From: Paenibacillus stellifer
GTDB taxonomy: Bacteria > Bacillota > Bacilli > Paenibacillales > Paenibacillaceae
DNA length: 64,000 nucleotides
Assembly: GCF_000758685.1 (NCBI RefSeq)
Contig: NZ_CP009286.1
Span: 4,839,501 to 4,903,500 of the forward strand
Direction of reading: 5' to 3'
Shown: in pieces, positions 1-8,977 of the stretch
How the letters are laid out: each line of letters starts with the position of its first letter
Position numbering within the stretch: the stretch's first letter is position 1
Notes under the pieces: generated by a model
The model's database searches: none
Told to the model about the DNA's origin: nothing
Seen by the model: only the letters and a program-made list of their open reading frames with translations
Position numbers and translations under genes: made by a program

Positions 1-1058
1 TCGATATTCGAAATCACGTTGAAATTGCCGAGCGCCACCTGGTTTAGCTGGCGGCTCAGGCGAAGCAGACGGTTGGTCATCAGGAAGGAAATCGCGTTGA
101 CCATCGCAAGCGCTACCACGAGTACGCCAAGAATAATGATAAGTCCGAGCGTGCTGACCCTGTTGGCGTCTTTGACAATATCCTCGGTCGCAAATACGGA
201 TACAATTTTAAGCTTGCTGATGCTGTACAGCGGAGTCAGCTCGTTCACTATGACATAGGAATCGACGCCCTTTACCGTCGTCTTGATGACTTTCTCCCCC
301 GATGTGCCCAGATCTGCGCCGATATCGAGCGAGTCCAGCGTTTGGCCGATCTGCTCCTGACTTTTGGCCGCGGCAATGTAGCCCTGTTCATCCACAACCA
401 GCGTCTCGAATGGCTCCTGGTACAGCATCTGCTCCAGCCCTTCCGGCTTCATCTGCACCATCAGGATGCCTGTCCGGCGGAATTCCGGATAGGCTACGTG
501 ACGGACCAGGCTCAGCTTGTTGATCGAGCCCGCCGGGCTGTTGCTGTATACATCCTTATCGGGGATATACAGCCAATAGATCCCCTTATTCTTCATGACG
601 GAGTTGAACCAGATGCTCGATTTGATATCGGCGTCCACCGGCGAAATCGACATATTATTCACCAGCGTGGGATTGTCGATAAAGAAGCGGATATTCGAAA
701 TCTCGCGATACTGCAAAATATACTTATCGAACACCTTGTAATTGTTATAAGCCTTCGTCAGCTCCAGAATATTGGCATAACGCGTATTGACAAGCTCGTT
801 TAATTGCTGGTCAAAGACCAGCAGATTGGAAATATCCGTCGGCACGCGAAGCAGCGAAGACAGCTGGCTCTTGATCTTGGCGACATTGTTAGTAGCCTGA
901 TCGATCGCCCTGCCTAGCGCCTCGCTCCGGTAATAGCTTGTCAGGCTAATGCCGACGACCAGCACGGGCAGCATGACGAACAGACAATAGAACAGGATCA
1001 GCTTGTTCTTCAGCTTCATGTCATTGATGGCGCGAATCAGAGATTTGATCGTACTCAC
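1..1058 (-). CDS. Two-component sensor histidine kinase, YesM-like (partial, C-terminus outside window)
   Basis: The frame runs off the left edge, so only the sensor half is present. I choose the GTG at 1058 because AGGAAAGG lies just upstream; an in-frame ATG lies at 1019. The product has a short cytoplasmic tail, a membrane helix near residues 20-42, a roughly 240-residue extracellular region of dCache type, a second helix (LGLIIILGVLVVALAMV) and the start of a HAMP domain. The kinase core (HisKA/HATPase) must lie beyond base 1. It follows a YesN-like response regulator on the same strand, the usual pairing for extracytoplasmic sugar sensing in Paenibacillus. Because xylBA are just upstream, a role in xylose or xylo-oligosaccharide sensing is plausible but not shown. 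Confidence 0.85.
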   Translation of the reverse strand, partial: MSTIKSLIRAINDMKLKNKLILFYCLFVMLPVLVVGISLTSYYRSEALGRAIDQATNNVAKIKSQLSSLLRVPTDISNLLVFDQQLNELVNTRYANILELTKAYNNYKVFDKYILQYREISNIRFFIDNPTLVNNMSISPVDADIKSSIWFNSVMKNKGIYWLYIPDKDVYSNSPAGSINKLSLVRHVAYPEFRRTGILMVQMKPEGLEQMLYQEPFETLVVDEQGYIAAAKSQEQIGQTLDSLDIGADLGTSGEKVIKTTVKGVDSYVIVNELTPLYSISKLKIVSVFATEDIVKDANRVSTLGLIIILGVLVVALAMVNAISFLMTNRLLRLSRQLNQVALGNFNVISNI

Positions 1059-1261
1059 CCTTTCCTGGCAATTCAAGGTCCCTATAATAACACAAATATC
1101 GGAGAAAGAGATACCGGCAAAGAGAGCGCGCACCGGAAATCTATGGGCACCGTAAATATAGAAAAACAGACTCCCTTCGGCAGGAATGCCAAAGACAGCC
1201 TGTTCATGCGATAGAGAGGCGGAGTGGAAGCTGCGGAGGCCGGCTTTTACCGTGAGCGGCA

Positions 1262-1465
1262 CGTGATACGCTCTTCGAGTCGGTCCGCCGGGACCCAGCC
1301 GGTCGGCCGCTCTTCCGGGCGGTTCACCGGGACCCGGCCGGTCATCCACTCTTTGGGGCGGTCCGGGACCCGGATCGGTCATCCGCTCTTCCGGGCGGTT
1401 CGGAACCCGGGCCGGTCATCCGCTCATCCGGGCGGTTCGGAACCCTGGCACGGTCATCCGCCGAA
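1262..1465. repeat. Imperfect tandem repeats, about 38-41 bp, five units
   Basis: Five degenerate units follow each other, each built around CGCTCTTCCGGGCGGTT, then GGAACCCGG or GGGACCCGG, then CCGGTCATC. The arms CCGG and CCCGG make every unit partly self-complementary. They fill much of the 425-bp gap between the response regulator and kinase genes. The rest of the gap (1059-1261) is a spacer with a possible weak promoter for the kinase (TTATTATA near 1083-1090). Confidence 0.8.
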
Positions 1466-1483
1466 GCCTTGCGGTATAGCGGG

Positions 1484-3019
1484 TCAGCGTTCCTTCCGGT
1501 AAGCGGTCGGGGATACACCTACGTATTTCCGGAACTTGGCGTTGAAATAGTCGGGATTCATGTACCCTACTCTTTCGGCCACCTCGTATACCTTCATCCC
1601 CTGCGCCAGGAACTGCTTCGCCTTCTCTATGCGCACTTTGTCCAGGTAGGTGTTGAAGTGTTCACCCGTATGATTCTTGAACATTTTGCCTAAGTAAGCG
1701 CTGTTGTAATTGAACATATCGGCCAGCGTGCCAAGCTTGAGATTCTCGTTGTAGCGGCGCTGGATCAAATCGGTGATCCGCTTGATCTCATCGCCCCGGC
1801 CGGCGCTGAGGCCATCCGAAATGCGCTGCAGATAATCCGCCGCGCGGCTTTGAAGCTCACTCAAATAATCCGCGGTGTATACCCGGCTGAGCGAATGTGC
1901 GCTCTCGGCTATGGAAGGCTTGATCTCCGGATAGGCCGTTTCAAGGCGCGCCGAAACGCCGCTGATGATGCGCATCAGATGGTCTTTGACATAGCGCTCC
2001 TCCCGATGCTCGGACACAACCCCCGCAAGAATCAGCCCCACCAGCTCGGACATGCTCTCCGTGCTTCCCGTCTCCACCGCCAGCAGCAGACCGTTCTCCG
2101 CGCTCTGTACCTGCGAATCCCCGGAATTCGCTTCAGGCAGCGGCCATTCCTCCGGTCTTCCGCTTAGCAGTGTATCCTTGACACCGAAGAAGCGGGCGCC
2201 CAGAGACTCGCGCGCGGCCGAGAAGGATGCGGCAACCGAAACGGGACCATCCGCTGCGCCTCCCGCCGCTGCCGAGAACTCCAGGCCTTCCTTGGCAATC
2301 AGGCCATCAAGCTCGCGCCAAAGATCGCCGCGAGCCTCTTCATCCCGAAGCGGCTCGGCAAGCAGCAGACCCAGGTACGGCGGATAGCTGAAGAACAGCC
2401 CGCGGTCCGGCTCGGACCAGCGGCGCTCCAGCGCGCGCTTGACCTGCTCCTCCCGCTCATCTCCATCCTTGCCGCTCCGCTTCAGCTCAATCAGCACAAC
2501 CTCGGTCACCTTTCCTGCCAGCCCCAGCATTCTCGCCGCCTCTTCCGAGGCGGCCTTCTCTCCCCCGGGATGAAGAAGCTGGTGCAGAAGCGTCTCGCGG
2601 CTTGCAGCCTGCTCGGCTGCGTTCATCTGGCCGAGCTGGGACTCCCGCAGGATCACTTCCCGCAGATTGTTCAGGTAGGTCATCAGCTCATCCTCATCCA
2701 CGGGCTTCAGCAGATAGCCGTCCGCCCGGTGGGAGATCGCCTGCTTGGCATATTCGAAATCCGCATGTCCGCTTAAGATGAGTACATGACAGCGCTCTCC
2801 TGCTTGCCTCAGCTCGCCGAGCAGCCGCAAGCCGTCCATAACCGGCATACGGATATCGGTGATGATCAACTCCGGAGCAAAGACATGATATTTTTTAAGC
2901 GCCTCGGCCCCGTTGCCTGCTGTGGCCACAACCGTATACCCAAGCTCCTCCCAGGGTATCAAGGTTCGCAGCCCTTCTCTCAGCTTAGGCTCATCATCCA
3001 CAATCAGCACTTTCATCAT
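1484..3019 (-). CDS. Response regulator, YesN-like (receiver + AraC-type DNA-binding domain)
   Basis: This 511-residue protein has an N-terminal receiver with acidic pair D8/D9, phospho-acceptor D55 in TDIRMPVMDG and the conserved lysine in LLKPVDEDEL. A variable middle region follows, then a C-terminal AraC/XylS double helix-turn-helix (ITDLIQRRYNENLKLGTLA to YRKER). AAGGAG sits 6 bases before the first of two ATGs. It should be phosphorylated by the kinase encoded next to it and bind DNA at sugar-uptake promoters. It begins only 45 bases after xylB on the same strand, so it may be co-transcribed with xylAB. The target genes are not visible in the window. Confidence 0.88.
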   Translation of the reverse strand: MMKVLIVDDEPKLREGLRTLIPWEELGYTVVATAGNGAEALKKYHVFAPELIITDIRMPVMDGLRLLGELRQAGERCHVLILSGHADFEYAKQAISHRADGYLLKPVDEDELMTYLNNLREVILRESQLGQMNAAEQAASRETLLHQLLHPGGEKAASEEAARMLGLAGKVTEVVLIELKRSGKDGDEREEQVKRALERRWSEPDRGLFFSYPPYLGLLLAEPLRDEEARGDLWRELDGLIAKEGLEFSAAAGGAADGPVSVAASFSAARESLGARFFGVKDTLLSGRPEEWPLPEANSGDSQVQSAENGLLLAVETGSTESMSELVGLILAGVVSEHREERYVKDHLMRIISGVSARLETAYPEIKPSIAESAHSLSRVYTADYLSELQSRAADYLQRISDGLSAGRGDEIKRITDLIQRRYNENLKLGTLADMFNYNSAYLGKMFKNHTGEHFNTYLDKVRIEKAKQFLAQGMKVYEVAERVGYMNPDYFNAKFRKYVGVSPTAYRKER

Positions 3020-3064
3020 AATTTACTCCTTCGTCGCTGGTCCGGCAGGCTCTGCCGGACGCTA

Positions 3065-4561
3065 TTAGTTGCGGTATTCAGCGAGACGCCGGTTCAGTTC
3101 ACGGGTCTGGCCGTATACGTCCTGGTACAGACTGTAAATCCCTTCATAGCGCCCCACCTGCTCCGGATTCGGCTGGTACGCTCCCGCCGGACGGATAAAG
3201 GCAGCCGCACATTCCTCCAGAGAACCGAACCACCCTGCGCCGTAGGCAGCCAGCATGGCCGCTCCAAGCGCCGGTCCCTGCTCGCTTTCCAGTCTAATTA
3301 TTGTAGCATTGAAAATATCCGCCTGCATCTGCAGCCAGTCGGGATTTCTCGCTCCCCCGCCGATGGACACAATTTCCTTGATCTCCTTGCCGGCTCCACG
3401 GACGATGTCTACGGATTCGCGGAGCGAGAACGTAATTCCCTCCAGCACGGCTCTTGCAAAATGGGTGAGGCTATGTCCCGAGTCCATGCCGATGAAGCTG
3501 CCCCGTATATCGGAATCCGCATGCGGCGTCCGTTCGCCCACAATATACGGCGTGAAGAGCAGGCCGCCGCTGCCGGCCGGAATATCGCCGATTCCCGCCA
3601 GAAGATCGTCGAAGCTCTTGTCTCCGGCAAATGTCTCCTTGAACCAGGTCAGGCTGTAGCCGGCCGCGAGCGTTACGCCCATAATATAGTAGCCGTCCTT
3701 CTCTGCGTGATTGAAGAAATGGGCGCTTCCCTTCAGATTCAGCGTCTTGTCGCTCTCATAGGACAGCACGACGCCGGACGTGCCGATGCTGCACATCGTT
3801 CTGCCTTCGCCCAGAATGCCAGCGCCCAGTGCGCCGCAGGCATTGTCCGCGCCGCCGGCGAACACCTTAGTTCCCGGGGCGAGGCCCGCCCGCTCTGCGA
3901 TTTCCGGCAGAAGCCCGCCGGTCTGGCCGAACGATTCCGTAAGCGGCGGGCAGAGCGACAGCGGCAGGTTGAACGCCTGCGCGATCTCGGCGCTCCAGTC
4001 CTTGGCCGCCGCATCCAGCAGCAGCGTACCCGCCGCGTCCGAATATTCGGTCGCATATTCGCCCGTCAGCCGGAAGCGCACATAATCCTTCGGCAGCAGG
4101 AACAGCTTCGCCTGCTCCAGAAGCTCCGGCTCATTCTCCTGCACCCACAGCAGCTTCGGCAGCGTGAAGCCTTCCAGCGCCTTGTTGCGGGCGATATCAA
4201 GCAACCGCTCCCCAAGGGCGCTCTCGATCTTCCGGCACTGCGCCGTCGTCCGGGTGTCATTCCACAGAATGGCCGGGCGAAGCGGCTTGCCGTCCCCGTC
4301 CACGAGCACGAGACCGTGCATCTGTCCCGAGAAGCTGATGCCGTCAACCTGGGAAGGCTGGATGCCCGTCTTCACTATCAGCCGTTCCAGCGAGCGGATT
4401 GTGCCTTCGACCCAGTCTTCCGGATTCTGCTCGCTGTAACCCGGCTTCGGTCTCATCAGCGGATAGCTCTCCGAATGCTCGCCTGCCACCTGGCCTTCAC
4501 GGTCTACCAGAGCCGACTTCACGGCGCTGGTACCCAGATCGATACCAATCACATAGTTCAT
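3065..4561 (-). CDS. xylB: Xylulokinase
   Basis: Phosphorylates D-xylulose to xylulose 5-phosphate using ATP, in the cytoplasm. The 498-residue product is of normal FGGY-kinase length: the N-terminal ATPase motif YVIGIDLGTSAVK starts at residue 3, the substrate-loop motif SGQMHGLV follows, and the C-terminal domain carries SIGGGARNPDWLQMQAD. I choose the ATG at 4561 because AGGAGGG precedes it by the right distance; an upstream in-frame start at 4597 lacks a good site. It lies 90 bases after xylA in the same direction, giving the standard xylAB operon for xylose entry into the pentose phosphate pathway. Confidence 0.96.
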   Translation of the reverse strand: MNYVIGIDLGTSAVKSALVDREGQVAGEHSESYPLMRPKPGYSEQNPEDWVEGTIRSLERLIVKTGIQPSQVDGISFSGQMHGLVLVDGDGKPLRPAILWNDTRTTAQCRKIESALGERLLDIARNKALEGFTLPKLLWVQENEPELLEQAKLFLLPKDYVRFRLTGEYATEYSDAAGTLLLDAAAKDWSAEIAQAFNLPLSLCPPLTESFGQTGGLLPEIAERAGLAPGTKVFAGGADNACGALGAGILGEGRTMCSIGTSGVVLSYESDKTLNLKGSAHFFNHAEKDGYYIMGVTLAAGYSLTWFKETFAGDKSFDDLLAGIGDIPAGSGGLLFTPYIVGERTPHADSDIRGSFIGMDSGHSLTHFARAVLEGITFSLRESVDIVRGAGKEIKEIVSIGGGARNPDWLQMQADIFNATIIRLESEQGPALGAAMLAAYGAGWFGSLEECAAAFIRPAGAYQPNPEQVGRYEGIYSLYQDVYGQTRELNRRLAEYRN

Positions 4562-4651
4562 AAATACCCTCCTGTATTCTGCTTCTGGAAGCAGCAAAAC
4601 GGGCTGACGAAGCGCGGTTGCCCGCCATATCGTCAGCCCGCAGCTCTTCGC

Positions 4652-5968
4652 CTATTCGGCCAGAATGTATTGGTTCAGGATCGAATGCAGCAGTTCATGG
4701 CGTCCCGATTCGTTCGGACGCGGATTTTCGTTGGACAGCGCATATTCGGCGAGGGAAGCCAGCGTAGCTTTGCCTGCAACGACGTCGGCGCCGATGCCTT
4801 CCTTGAAGCTGCTGTAGCGCTTCTCGATAACGTCTTCGAATACGTGGTCTTCGATGAGCTTGGCAGCAACCTTCAGACCCTTGGCATAAGTGTCCATGCC
4901 CGCGATGTGCGCAAGGAACAGATCCTCCGGCTCGAAGGAAGCGCGGCGCACCTTGGAGTCGAAGTTGATGCCGCCCTTGCCGAGGCCGTCATTCTTCAGC
5001 ACTTCGTACAGCGTCAGGGTGGAATCGTACACATTTACCGGGAATTCATCGGTATCCCATCCGAGCAGCATGTCGCCCTGGTTGGCGTCGAGGGAGCCCA
5101 GCACGCCGTTGATGCGGGCAACGCGCAGCTCATGCTGGAACGTATGTCCGGCCAGCGTTGCGTGGTTGGCTTCCAGGTTCAGCTTGAAGGTCTTCTCCAG
5201 ACCGTATTTCTGCAGGAACGCAAGCGTAGTGGCGGCGTCGAAGTCGTATTGGTGCTTGGTCGGCTCCTTCGGCTTCGGCTCGATCAGGAACTGGCCGCCG
5301 AAGCCGATTTCCTTCGCATAATCGTTCGCCAGGTGGAACAGGCGGGCGATGTTATCCTGCTCCAGTCCCATATCGGTATTCAGCAGCGTTTCGTAGCCTT
5401 CGCGGCCGCCCCAGAACACATAGTTCTCGGCGCCGAGGCGCTTGCCGACTTCCAGACCCTTCTTGATCTGTGCGGCGGCATGGGCGTATACATCGGCGTT
5501 GCAGGTCGAGCCTGCGCCGTGCAGGAAGCGCGGGTTGGTGAACATGTTCGCCGTGTTCCACAGCAGCTTTTTGCCGGAGGACTTCATGCCCTGTTCCAGC
5601 AGATCAACGATCGTATCGATGTTGGCGTAGAATTCGCGCAGCGAATCGCCTTCAGGAGCGATGTCAATATCATGGAAGCAGTAGAACGGGATGCCCGTCT
5701 TGTCCAGGAATTCAAAAGCGGCCTCAACACGGGCCTTCGCCTTGTCCATTGCGCTGTAGCCGTTCCAGCCGCGCACCGCAGTTTCTGCGCCGAACGGGTC
5801 GGAGCCGCCTGCGCACAGCGTGTGCCAGTAGGCCATGGCGAAGCGGAGATGCTCCTCCATCGTCTTGCCGGCGACAACCTCTTCGGCATTGTAGAATTTG
5901 TACGCGAACGGATTCTTGGAGCGGCTTCCTTCATAAGAAATCTTGCTTACGTTCTCAAAATAAGCCAT
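4652..5968 (-). CDS. xylA: Xylose isomerase
   Basis: Interconverts D-xylose and D-xylulose and needs divalent metals. The 438-residue protein shows the catalytic histidine region ([12 protein letters not shown]), the signature [14 protein letters not shown], the metal ligands in [17 protein letters not shown] and [14 protein letters not shown], all intact. GAGGAGGAAGC precedes the ATG at 5968. It is the first gene of the xylAB operon; the divergent xylR and the palindromic operator and cre-like site in the upstream gap indicate xylose induction and carbon catabolite repression. Confidence 0.97.
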   Translation of the reverse strand: MAYFENVSKISYEGSRSKNPFAYKFYNAEEVVAGKTMEEHLRFAMAYWHTLCAGGSDPFGAETAVRGWNGYSAMDKAKARVEAAFEFLDKTGIPFYCFHDIDIAPEGDSLREFYANIDTIVDLLEQGMKSSGKKLLWNTANMFTNPRFLHGAGSTCNADVYAHAAAQIKKGLEVGKRLGAENYVFWGGREGYETLLNTDMGLEQDNIARLFHLANDYAKEIGFGGQFLIEPKPKEPTKHQYDFDAATTLAFLQKYGLEKTFKLNLEANHATLAGHTFQHELRVARINGVLGSLDANQGDMLLGWDTDEFPVNVYDSTLTLYEVLKNDGLGKGGINFDSKVRRASFEPEDLFLAHIAGMDTYAKGLKVAAKLIEDHVFEDVIEKRYSSFKEGIGADVVAGKATLASLAEYALSNENPRPNESGRHELLHSILNQYILAE

Positions 5969-6027
5969 TACAGCTTCCTCCTCATATTTGGAAAAATGAA
6001 TGATAGTGCTCTAACCATCGAGCCGAC

Positions 6028-6041
6028 AGCAAACGTTTACA
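6028..6041. promoter_or_regulatory. cre-like site (CcpA)
   Basis: AGCAAACGTTTACA matches the catabolite-responsive element TGWAANCGNTNWCA (read on the minus strand) at 12 of 14 positions. It lies downstream of the likely xylA start point (weak -10 TAAACT on the minus strand), a usual place for CcpA repression. Confidence 0.6.
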
Positions 6042-6079
6042 AGAGCAGTTTAGCACATCCTTTCGACTTTGTATATTGC

Positions 6080-6098
6080 TTAAACAAAGTTTGTTTAA
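6080..6098. promoter_or_regulatory. Palindromic operator, probable XylR binding site (xylO)
   Basis: TTAAACAAAGTTTGTTTAA is a perfect palindrome with 9-base arms around one central base, located between the divergent xylA and xylR. It resembles Bacillus xylO, which has TTTGTTT and AAACAAA half-sites. Binding by the XylR encoded alongside is the simplest reading. Confidence 0.75.
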
Positions 6099-6167
6099 AT
6101 CATTTTTTGGATTGCAATTCCGATACGTTGGCACTAGACTAGAAGGCATATCCATACGAAGTCACAA

Positions 6168-6210
6168 GATAAACGCCTGCCAGTTACTGCGGATACCGGG
6201 CGTTTACCGG
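6168..6210. repeat. Intergenic hairpin repeat, copy 1
   Basis: Begins GATAAACGCCTG and ends CGTTTACCGG, so the ends form a stem AAACGCC/GGCGTTT. The same ends occur at 50093-50135 with a different loop. It lies just upstream of xylR. It could be a dispersed small repeat or a leader hairpin. Confidence 0.5.
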
Positions 6211-6278
6211 ATATTTATAAGATCACGATTCGTGATGCAGCTTATACATTTTTATTTATGAAAAAGGAAGTGCAGACT

Positions 6279-7439
6279 GTGAGAGTCACCGGCGATCAGG
6301 CGTTGGTCAAGAAAATCAATAAATCCCTCATCCTCCATACCATTCGCAAAGAAGCGCCGCTCTCTCGCGCCAGAGTGTCGGAAATGACCGGCCTGAATAA
6401 GGCGACCGTCTCGAATCTCGTGGCCGAGCTGTGCCAGGAGCAGCTTGTGCTGGAGGTCGGTCCCGGAGAATCGAGCGGCGGCCGCAAGCCGGTGATGCTG
6501 CATTTCGGCTCCATGGCCGGCGTTGTCATCGGCATGGAACTGCGGGTGAAGCAGCTGACGGCCATGCTCTGCGACCTGGGCGGCCGGGTGCTTTATGAAA
6601 GCGATTCCCCGCTTGAGCAGCACAAGCCCGCTGCCGTTCTGGCCCAGATGAAGAAGATGATCGCGGAGCTCTCGGAGCAGGCTCCCCCTACCCCCTACGG
6701 CCTGGTCGGTATCGGCGTCGGCGTCCCCGGAATGGTGGACGAGAACGGTGTCGTCCTGTTCGCTCCCAACCTGGGCTGGGAAGGGGTCGATCTGTACAGC
6801 GAGCTTCAGTCCGAGTTCTCCGTTCCCGTTGTGATCGACAACGAAGCCAATGCCGGGGCGCAGGGCGAGCTCAATTTCGGCGCCGCCCGGGATACCCGCC
6901 ACCTGCTCTACGTCAGCGCAGGCTCCGGTATCGGCTCAGGCATCATTATCGACGGGCAGCTCTACAAGGGAGCCAGAGGCTATGCCGGAGAGACGGGCCA
7001 TATGACGATCGAGTTCGCCGGACTGCCCTGCAGCTGCGGAAGCCGCGGCTGCTGGGAGCTGTACGCCTCGGAGAAGACCTACGATAACCCCGGTCTCCCT
7101 CTCCCGGCGCGGACTACTCCGGAGCTTGTGGCGCATGCCGTGCTCGGCCAGCAGGAAGCGATCGATCACTTCGCCAAGCTTGGCGAATACCTCGGCATCG
7201 GGGTAACCAATCTCGTCAACAGCTTCAATCCGGAGGTCATCGTCATTGGCGGACCTCTCTCGGAAGCGTCGGATTGGCTCGCCGAGCCGCTGCGCCGTAC
7301 CGTGGCGGGCCGCACGCTGCCCTACCACAAGCGCAAGCTTGAAATCTCGTTCTCCACGCTGGGCAGCCGCGCGACGATGACAGGCGCGGCCTTCGCGGCG
7401 GCCATGCATTTTCTCGGTTCGGTTCGGGTGAGTCTGTAG
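6279..7439 (+). CDS. xylR: Xylose repressor, ROK family
   Basis: A MarR-like winged helix at the N-terminus (RARVSEMTGLNKATVSNLV) is followed by a ROK sugar-kinase-like domain with the zinc-binding motif CSCGSRGCWE and the phosphate/sugar motif GIGVGVPGMVD. Members bind xylO without xylose and release it when xylose binds. I prefer the GTG at 6279: AAGGAAG lies 8 bases upstream and the resulting N-terminus aligns with Bacillus XylR; an ATG at 6258 lies before that site. Divergent to xylA, 386 residues. Confidence 0.93.
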   Translation: MRVTGDQALVKKINKSLILHTIRKEAPLSRARVSEMTGLNKATVSNLVAELCQEQLVLEVGPGESSGGRKPVMLHFGSMAGVVIGMELRVKQLTAMLCDLGGRVLYESDSPLEQHKPAAVLAQMKKMIAELSEQAPPTPYGLVGIGVGVPGMVDENGVVLFAPNLGWEGVDLYSELQSEFSVPVVIDNEANAGAQGELNFGAARDTRHLLYVSAGSGIGSGIIIDGQLYKGARGYAGETGHMTIEFAGLPCSCGSRGCWELYASEKTYDNPGLPLPARTTPELVAHAVLGQQEAIDHFAKLGEYLGIGVTNLVNSFNPEVIVIGGPLSEASDWLAEPLRRTVAGRTLPYHKRKLEISFSTLGSRATMTGAAFAAAMHFLGSVRVSL

Positions 7440-7520
7440 AGAGGCGTGACCGTTCTTAAGGAGCTGATCAGCTTTGACAAATACGACTCCCCGCTGAGAC
7501 TCTTCCACACTCGACCAAAA

Positions 7521-7553
7521 GCGGCGCCTCCTGCTAATTGCCGGAGGCGCCGC
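7521..7553. terminator. Hairpin after xylR
   Basis: GCGGCGCCTCC pairs perfectly with GGAGGCGCCGC around an 11-base loop, 80 bases after the xylR stop. No clear T-run follows. Confidence 0.55.
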
Positions 7554-7598
7554 CGTGTATGCCGTATTCCCATAATAATTAACGCTATTGTTCGTACC

Positions 7599-7629
7599 GG
7601 CGTGAAGAGCAGAGCCTGCTATTCACGCC
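7599..7629. terminator. Hairpin after cobA
   Basis: GGCGTGAA pairs with TTCACGCC and the inner AGCAG with CTGCT, 20 bases beyond the cobA stop on the minus strand. No T-run, so termination is inferred from position. Confidence 0.5.
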
Positions 7630-7647
7630 TCTTTGCCTGTGCTGGCG

Positions 7648-8415
7648 CTAGCCGATCATGGACTTGGCGGCTGCCTCCAGACTGGCCAGCCGTTCCCTAA
7701 CGGCCACCACTTCGCCGATGATGATCATCGCCGGGTTGCCGATCTTCAGGCTGGCGGCGAGCTGCCCGATGTTCTCCAGCGTGCCCGTAACCGTCCGCTG
7801 GCGAGCGGTCGTTCCGTTCTCGATCAGGGCCGCCGGTGTGGACGGCTGCTTCCCGTGCCGAAGCAGCTCGGCCTGAATGCGCGGCAGCTGGCCCACGCCC
7901 ATGTAGATGGCGATGGTGTCCACCCCATCGGCCAGCCGCTTCCAGTCCACGGGTTCTTCGGCATCGCTGCTCCGGCTTCCCGTAACGACGGCGAAGGATG
8001 CCGCAATACCCCGGTGGGTCAGCGGAATTCCGGCGGCCGCAGCCGCTCCGACCGCCGAGGTAATGCCCGGAACCACCTCCCACGGAACACCCGCTTCCGC
8101 AGCTGCCAGCACCTCTTCTCCGCCCCGTCCGAACACGAGCGGATCTCCGCCCTTCAGCCGGACCACATTCCTTCCCAGACAGGCATGATGGATCAGCGTC
8201 TGCTCGATCTCCCGCTGCGTCATGCTGTGGCTGCCCGGCGACTTGCCGCAGTAGATGAGGCGTGCCTCAGGCTTGGCGTACTCCAGCAGCTCATCGGAAA
8301 CCAGGCGGTCGTAGAGTACGATGTCGGCATCCTGAATGCGCCGCATCGCCTTGACCGTGATCAATTCGGGATCGCCCGGGCCCGCTCCGACAATGGAAAT
8401 GCGGCCTGGCTTCAT
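7648..8415 (-). CDS. cobA: Uroporphyrinogen-III C-methyltransferase (siroheme synthesis)
   Basis: Adds two SAM-derived methyl groups to uroporphyrinogen III, giving precorrin-2, the precursor of siroheme. The 255-residue SUMT-only form has the N-terminal ISIVGAGPGDPELITVKA motif, VVRLKGGDPLVFGRGGEE and the PGITSAVGAAAAAGIPLTHR loop. GGAGGG lies before the ATG at 8415, which overlaps the stop of the preceding 43-aa ORF by ATGA. As last gene of the nirBD operon it supplies siroheme for NirB. Dehydrogenase/ferrochelatase steps must be encoded elsewhere. Confidence 0.93.
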   Translation of the reverse strand: MKPGRISIVGAGPGDPELITVKAMRRIQDADIVLYDRLVSDELLEYAKPEARLIYCGKSPGSHSMTQREIEQTLIHHACLGRNVVRLKGGDPLVFGRGGEEVLAAAEAGVPWEVVPGITSAVGAAAAAGIPLTHRGIAASFAVVTGSRSSDAEEPVDWKRLADGVDTIAIYMGVGQLPRIQAELLRHGKQPSTPAALIENGTTARQRTVTGTLENIGQLAASLKIGNPAMIIIGEVVAVRERLASLEAAAKSMIG

Positions 8416-8543
8416 AGGCTTCCCTCCAACCGGATCATCGGACTTGTCATATCCATGCCCCTCTCCATGATTGTCAGCTCCGCCTTGACCCTGCCGGCCT
8501 CAATGATGAACTCCGGCCATTCACCTGGTTTCACATTATCCAT
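8412..8543 (-). CDS. Small conserved-looking 43-aa protein between nirD and cobA
   Basis: A short frame begins MDNVKPGEWPEFIIEAG and ends MIRLEGSL. GAGGAGG lies 7 bases before the ATG at 8543, and its TGA overlaps the cobA ATG (ATGA), a sign of translational coupling. No membrane segment or metal motif is seen. I do not recognise the family. Its place suggests a role in nitrite reductase or siroheme assembly, but that is only inference from position. Confidence 0.65.
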   Translation of the reverse strand: MDNVKPGEWPEFIIEAGRVKAELTIMERGMDMTSPMIRLEGSL

Positions 8544-8596
8544 TGTACAGTCCTCCTCTATAGGATAGGGCTTCCTCGATCTTGACTGATGCCCAA

Positions 8597-8642
8597 GGCC
8601 CGCCGCCGGTGCGGCCGTTCATCGGCGCACCGGCTGCGGGCC
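8597..8642. other. Strong GC-rich hairpin after nirD
   Basis: GGCCCGC plus GCCGGTGCG pairs with CGCACCGGC plus GCGGGCC with one mismatch. It sits between nirD and the 43-aa ORF without a T-run, so it may protect or attenuate the nirBD message rather than end it. Confidence 0.5.
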
Positions 8643-8659
8643 GATTCCGCTTAGCAAGA

Positions 8660-8977
8660 TCAGATCATAAGATAGACCGCTCCGCTGACCGGATCGACTT
8701 CCACCTCGTAGGTCGGCACGCAGCCGTGATCCGGCTCCTGAACCTGGCCTGTATGCAGGCTGATCCGCCAGTCATGCAGCGGACAGTGAACCTTGTCTCC
8801 GCACACCATGCCTTCCGATAAGGCGCCGCCCTTGTGGGGGCATTTGTTCTCCACGGCCAGAACCTCGCCGCCCGACAGCCGGAACAGAGCGATTTCCAGT
8901 CCGTCCAGCTTCAGCACCCGGGAGCCTTTACGGTCGATATCCTCTATATAGGCCACCTGTCTTTTAGGTTTAATCAT
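8660..8977 (-). CDS. nirD: Nitrite reductase [NAD(P)H] small subunit
   Basis: A 105-residue Rieske-type protein: the 2Fe-2S ligands appear as CPHKGGALSEG and CPLHDW, the Cys-X-His pairs of the fold. It partners NirB in cytoplasmic reduction of nitrite to ammonium. GGGAGGGG precedes the ATG at 8977, which overlaps the nirB stop (ATGA), so translation is probably coupled. Confidence 0.93.
   Translation of the reverse strand: MIKPKRQVAYIEDIDRKGSRVLKLDGLEIALFRLSGGEVLAVENKCPHKGGALSEGMVCGDKVHCPLHDWRISLHTGQVQEPDHGCVPTYEVEVDPVSGAVYLMI

Noticed and set aside
1262..1465. CRISPR-like array
   Set aside because: Units are contiguous and degenerate with no unique spacers, and no cas genes are present.
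2786..6142. A plus-strand open frame of over 1100 codons antisense to xylB and xylA
   Set aside because: It lies exactly opposite well-supported enzyme genes, has no ribosome site and its translation has no recognisable domains; high-GC antisense frames are common here.
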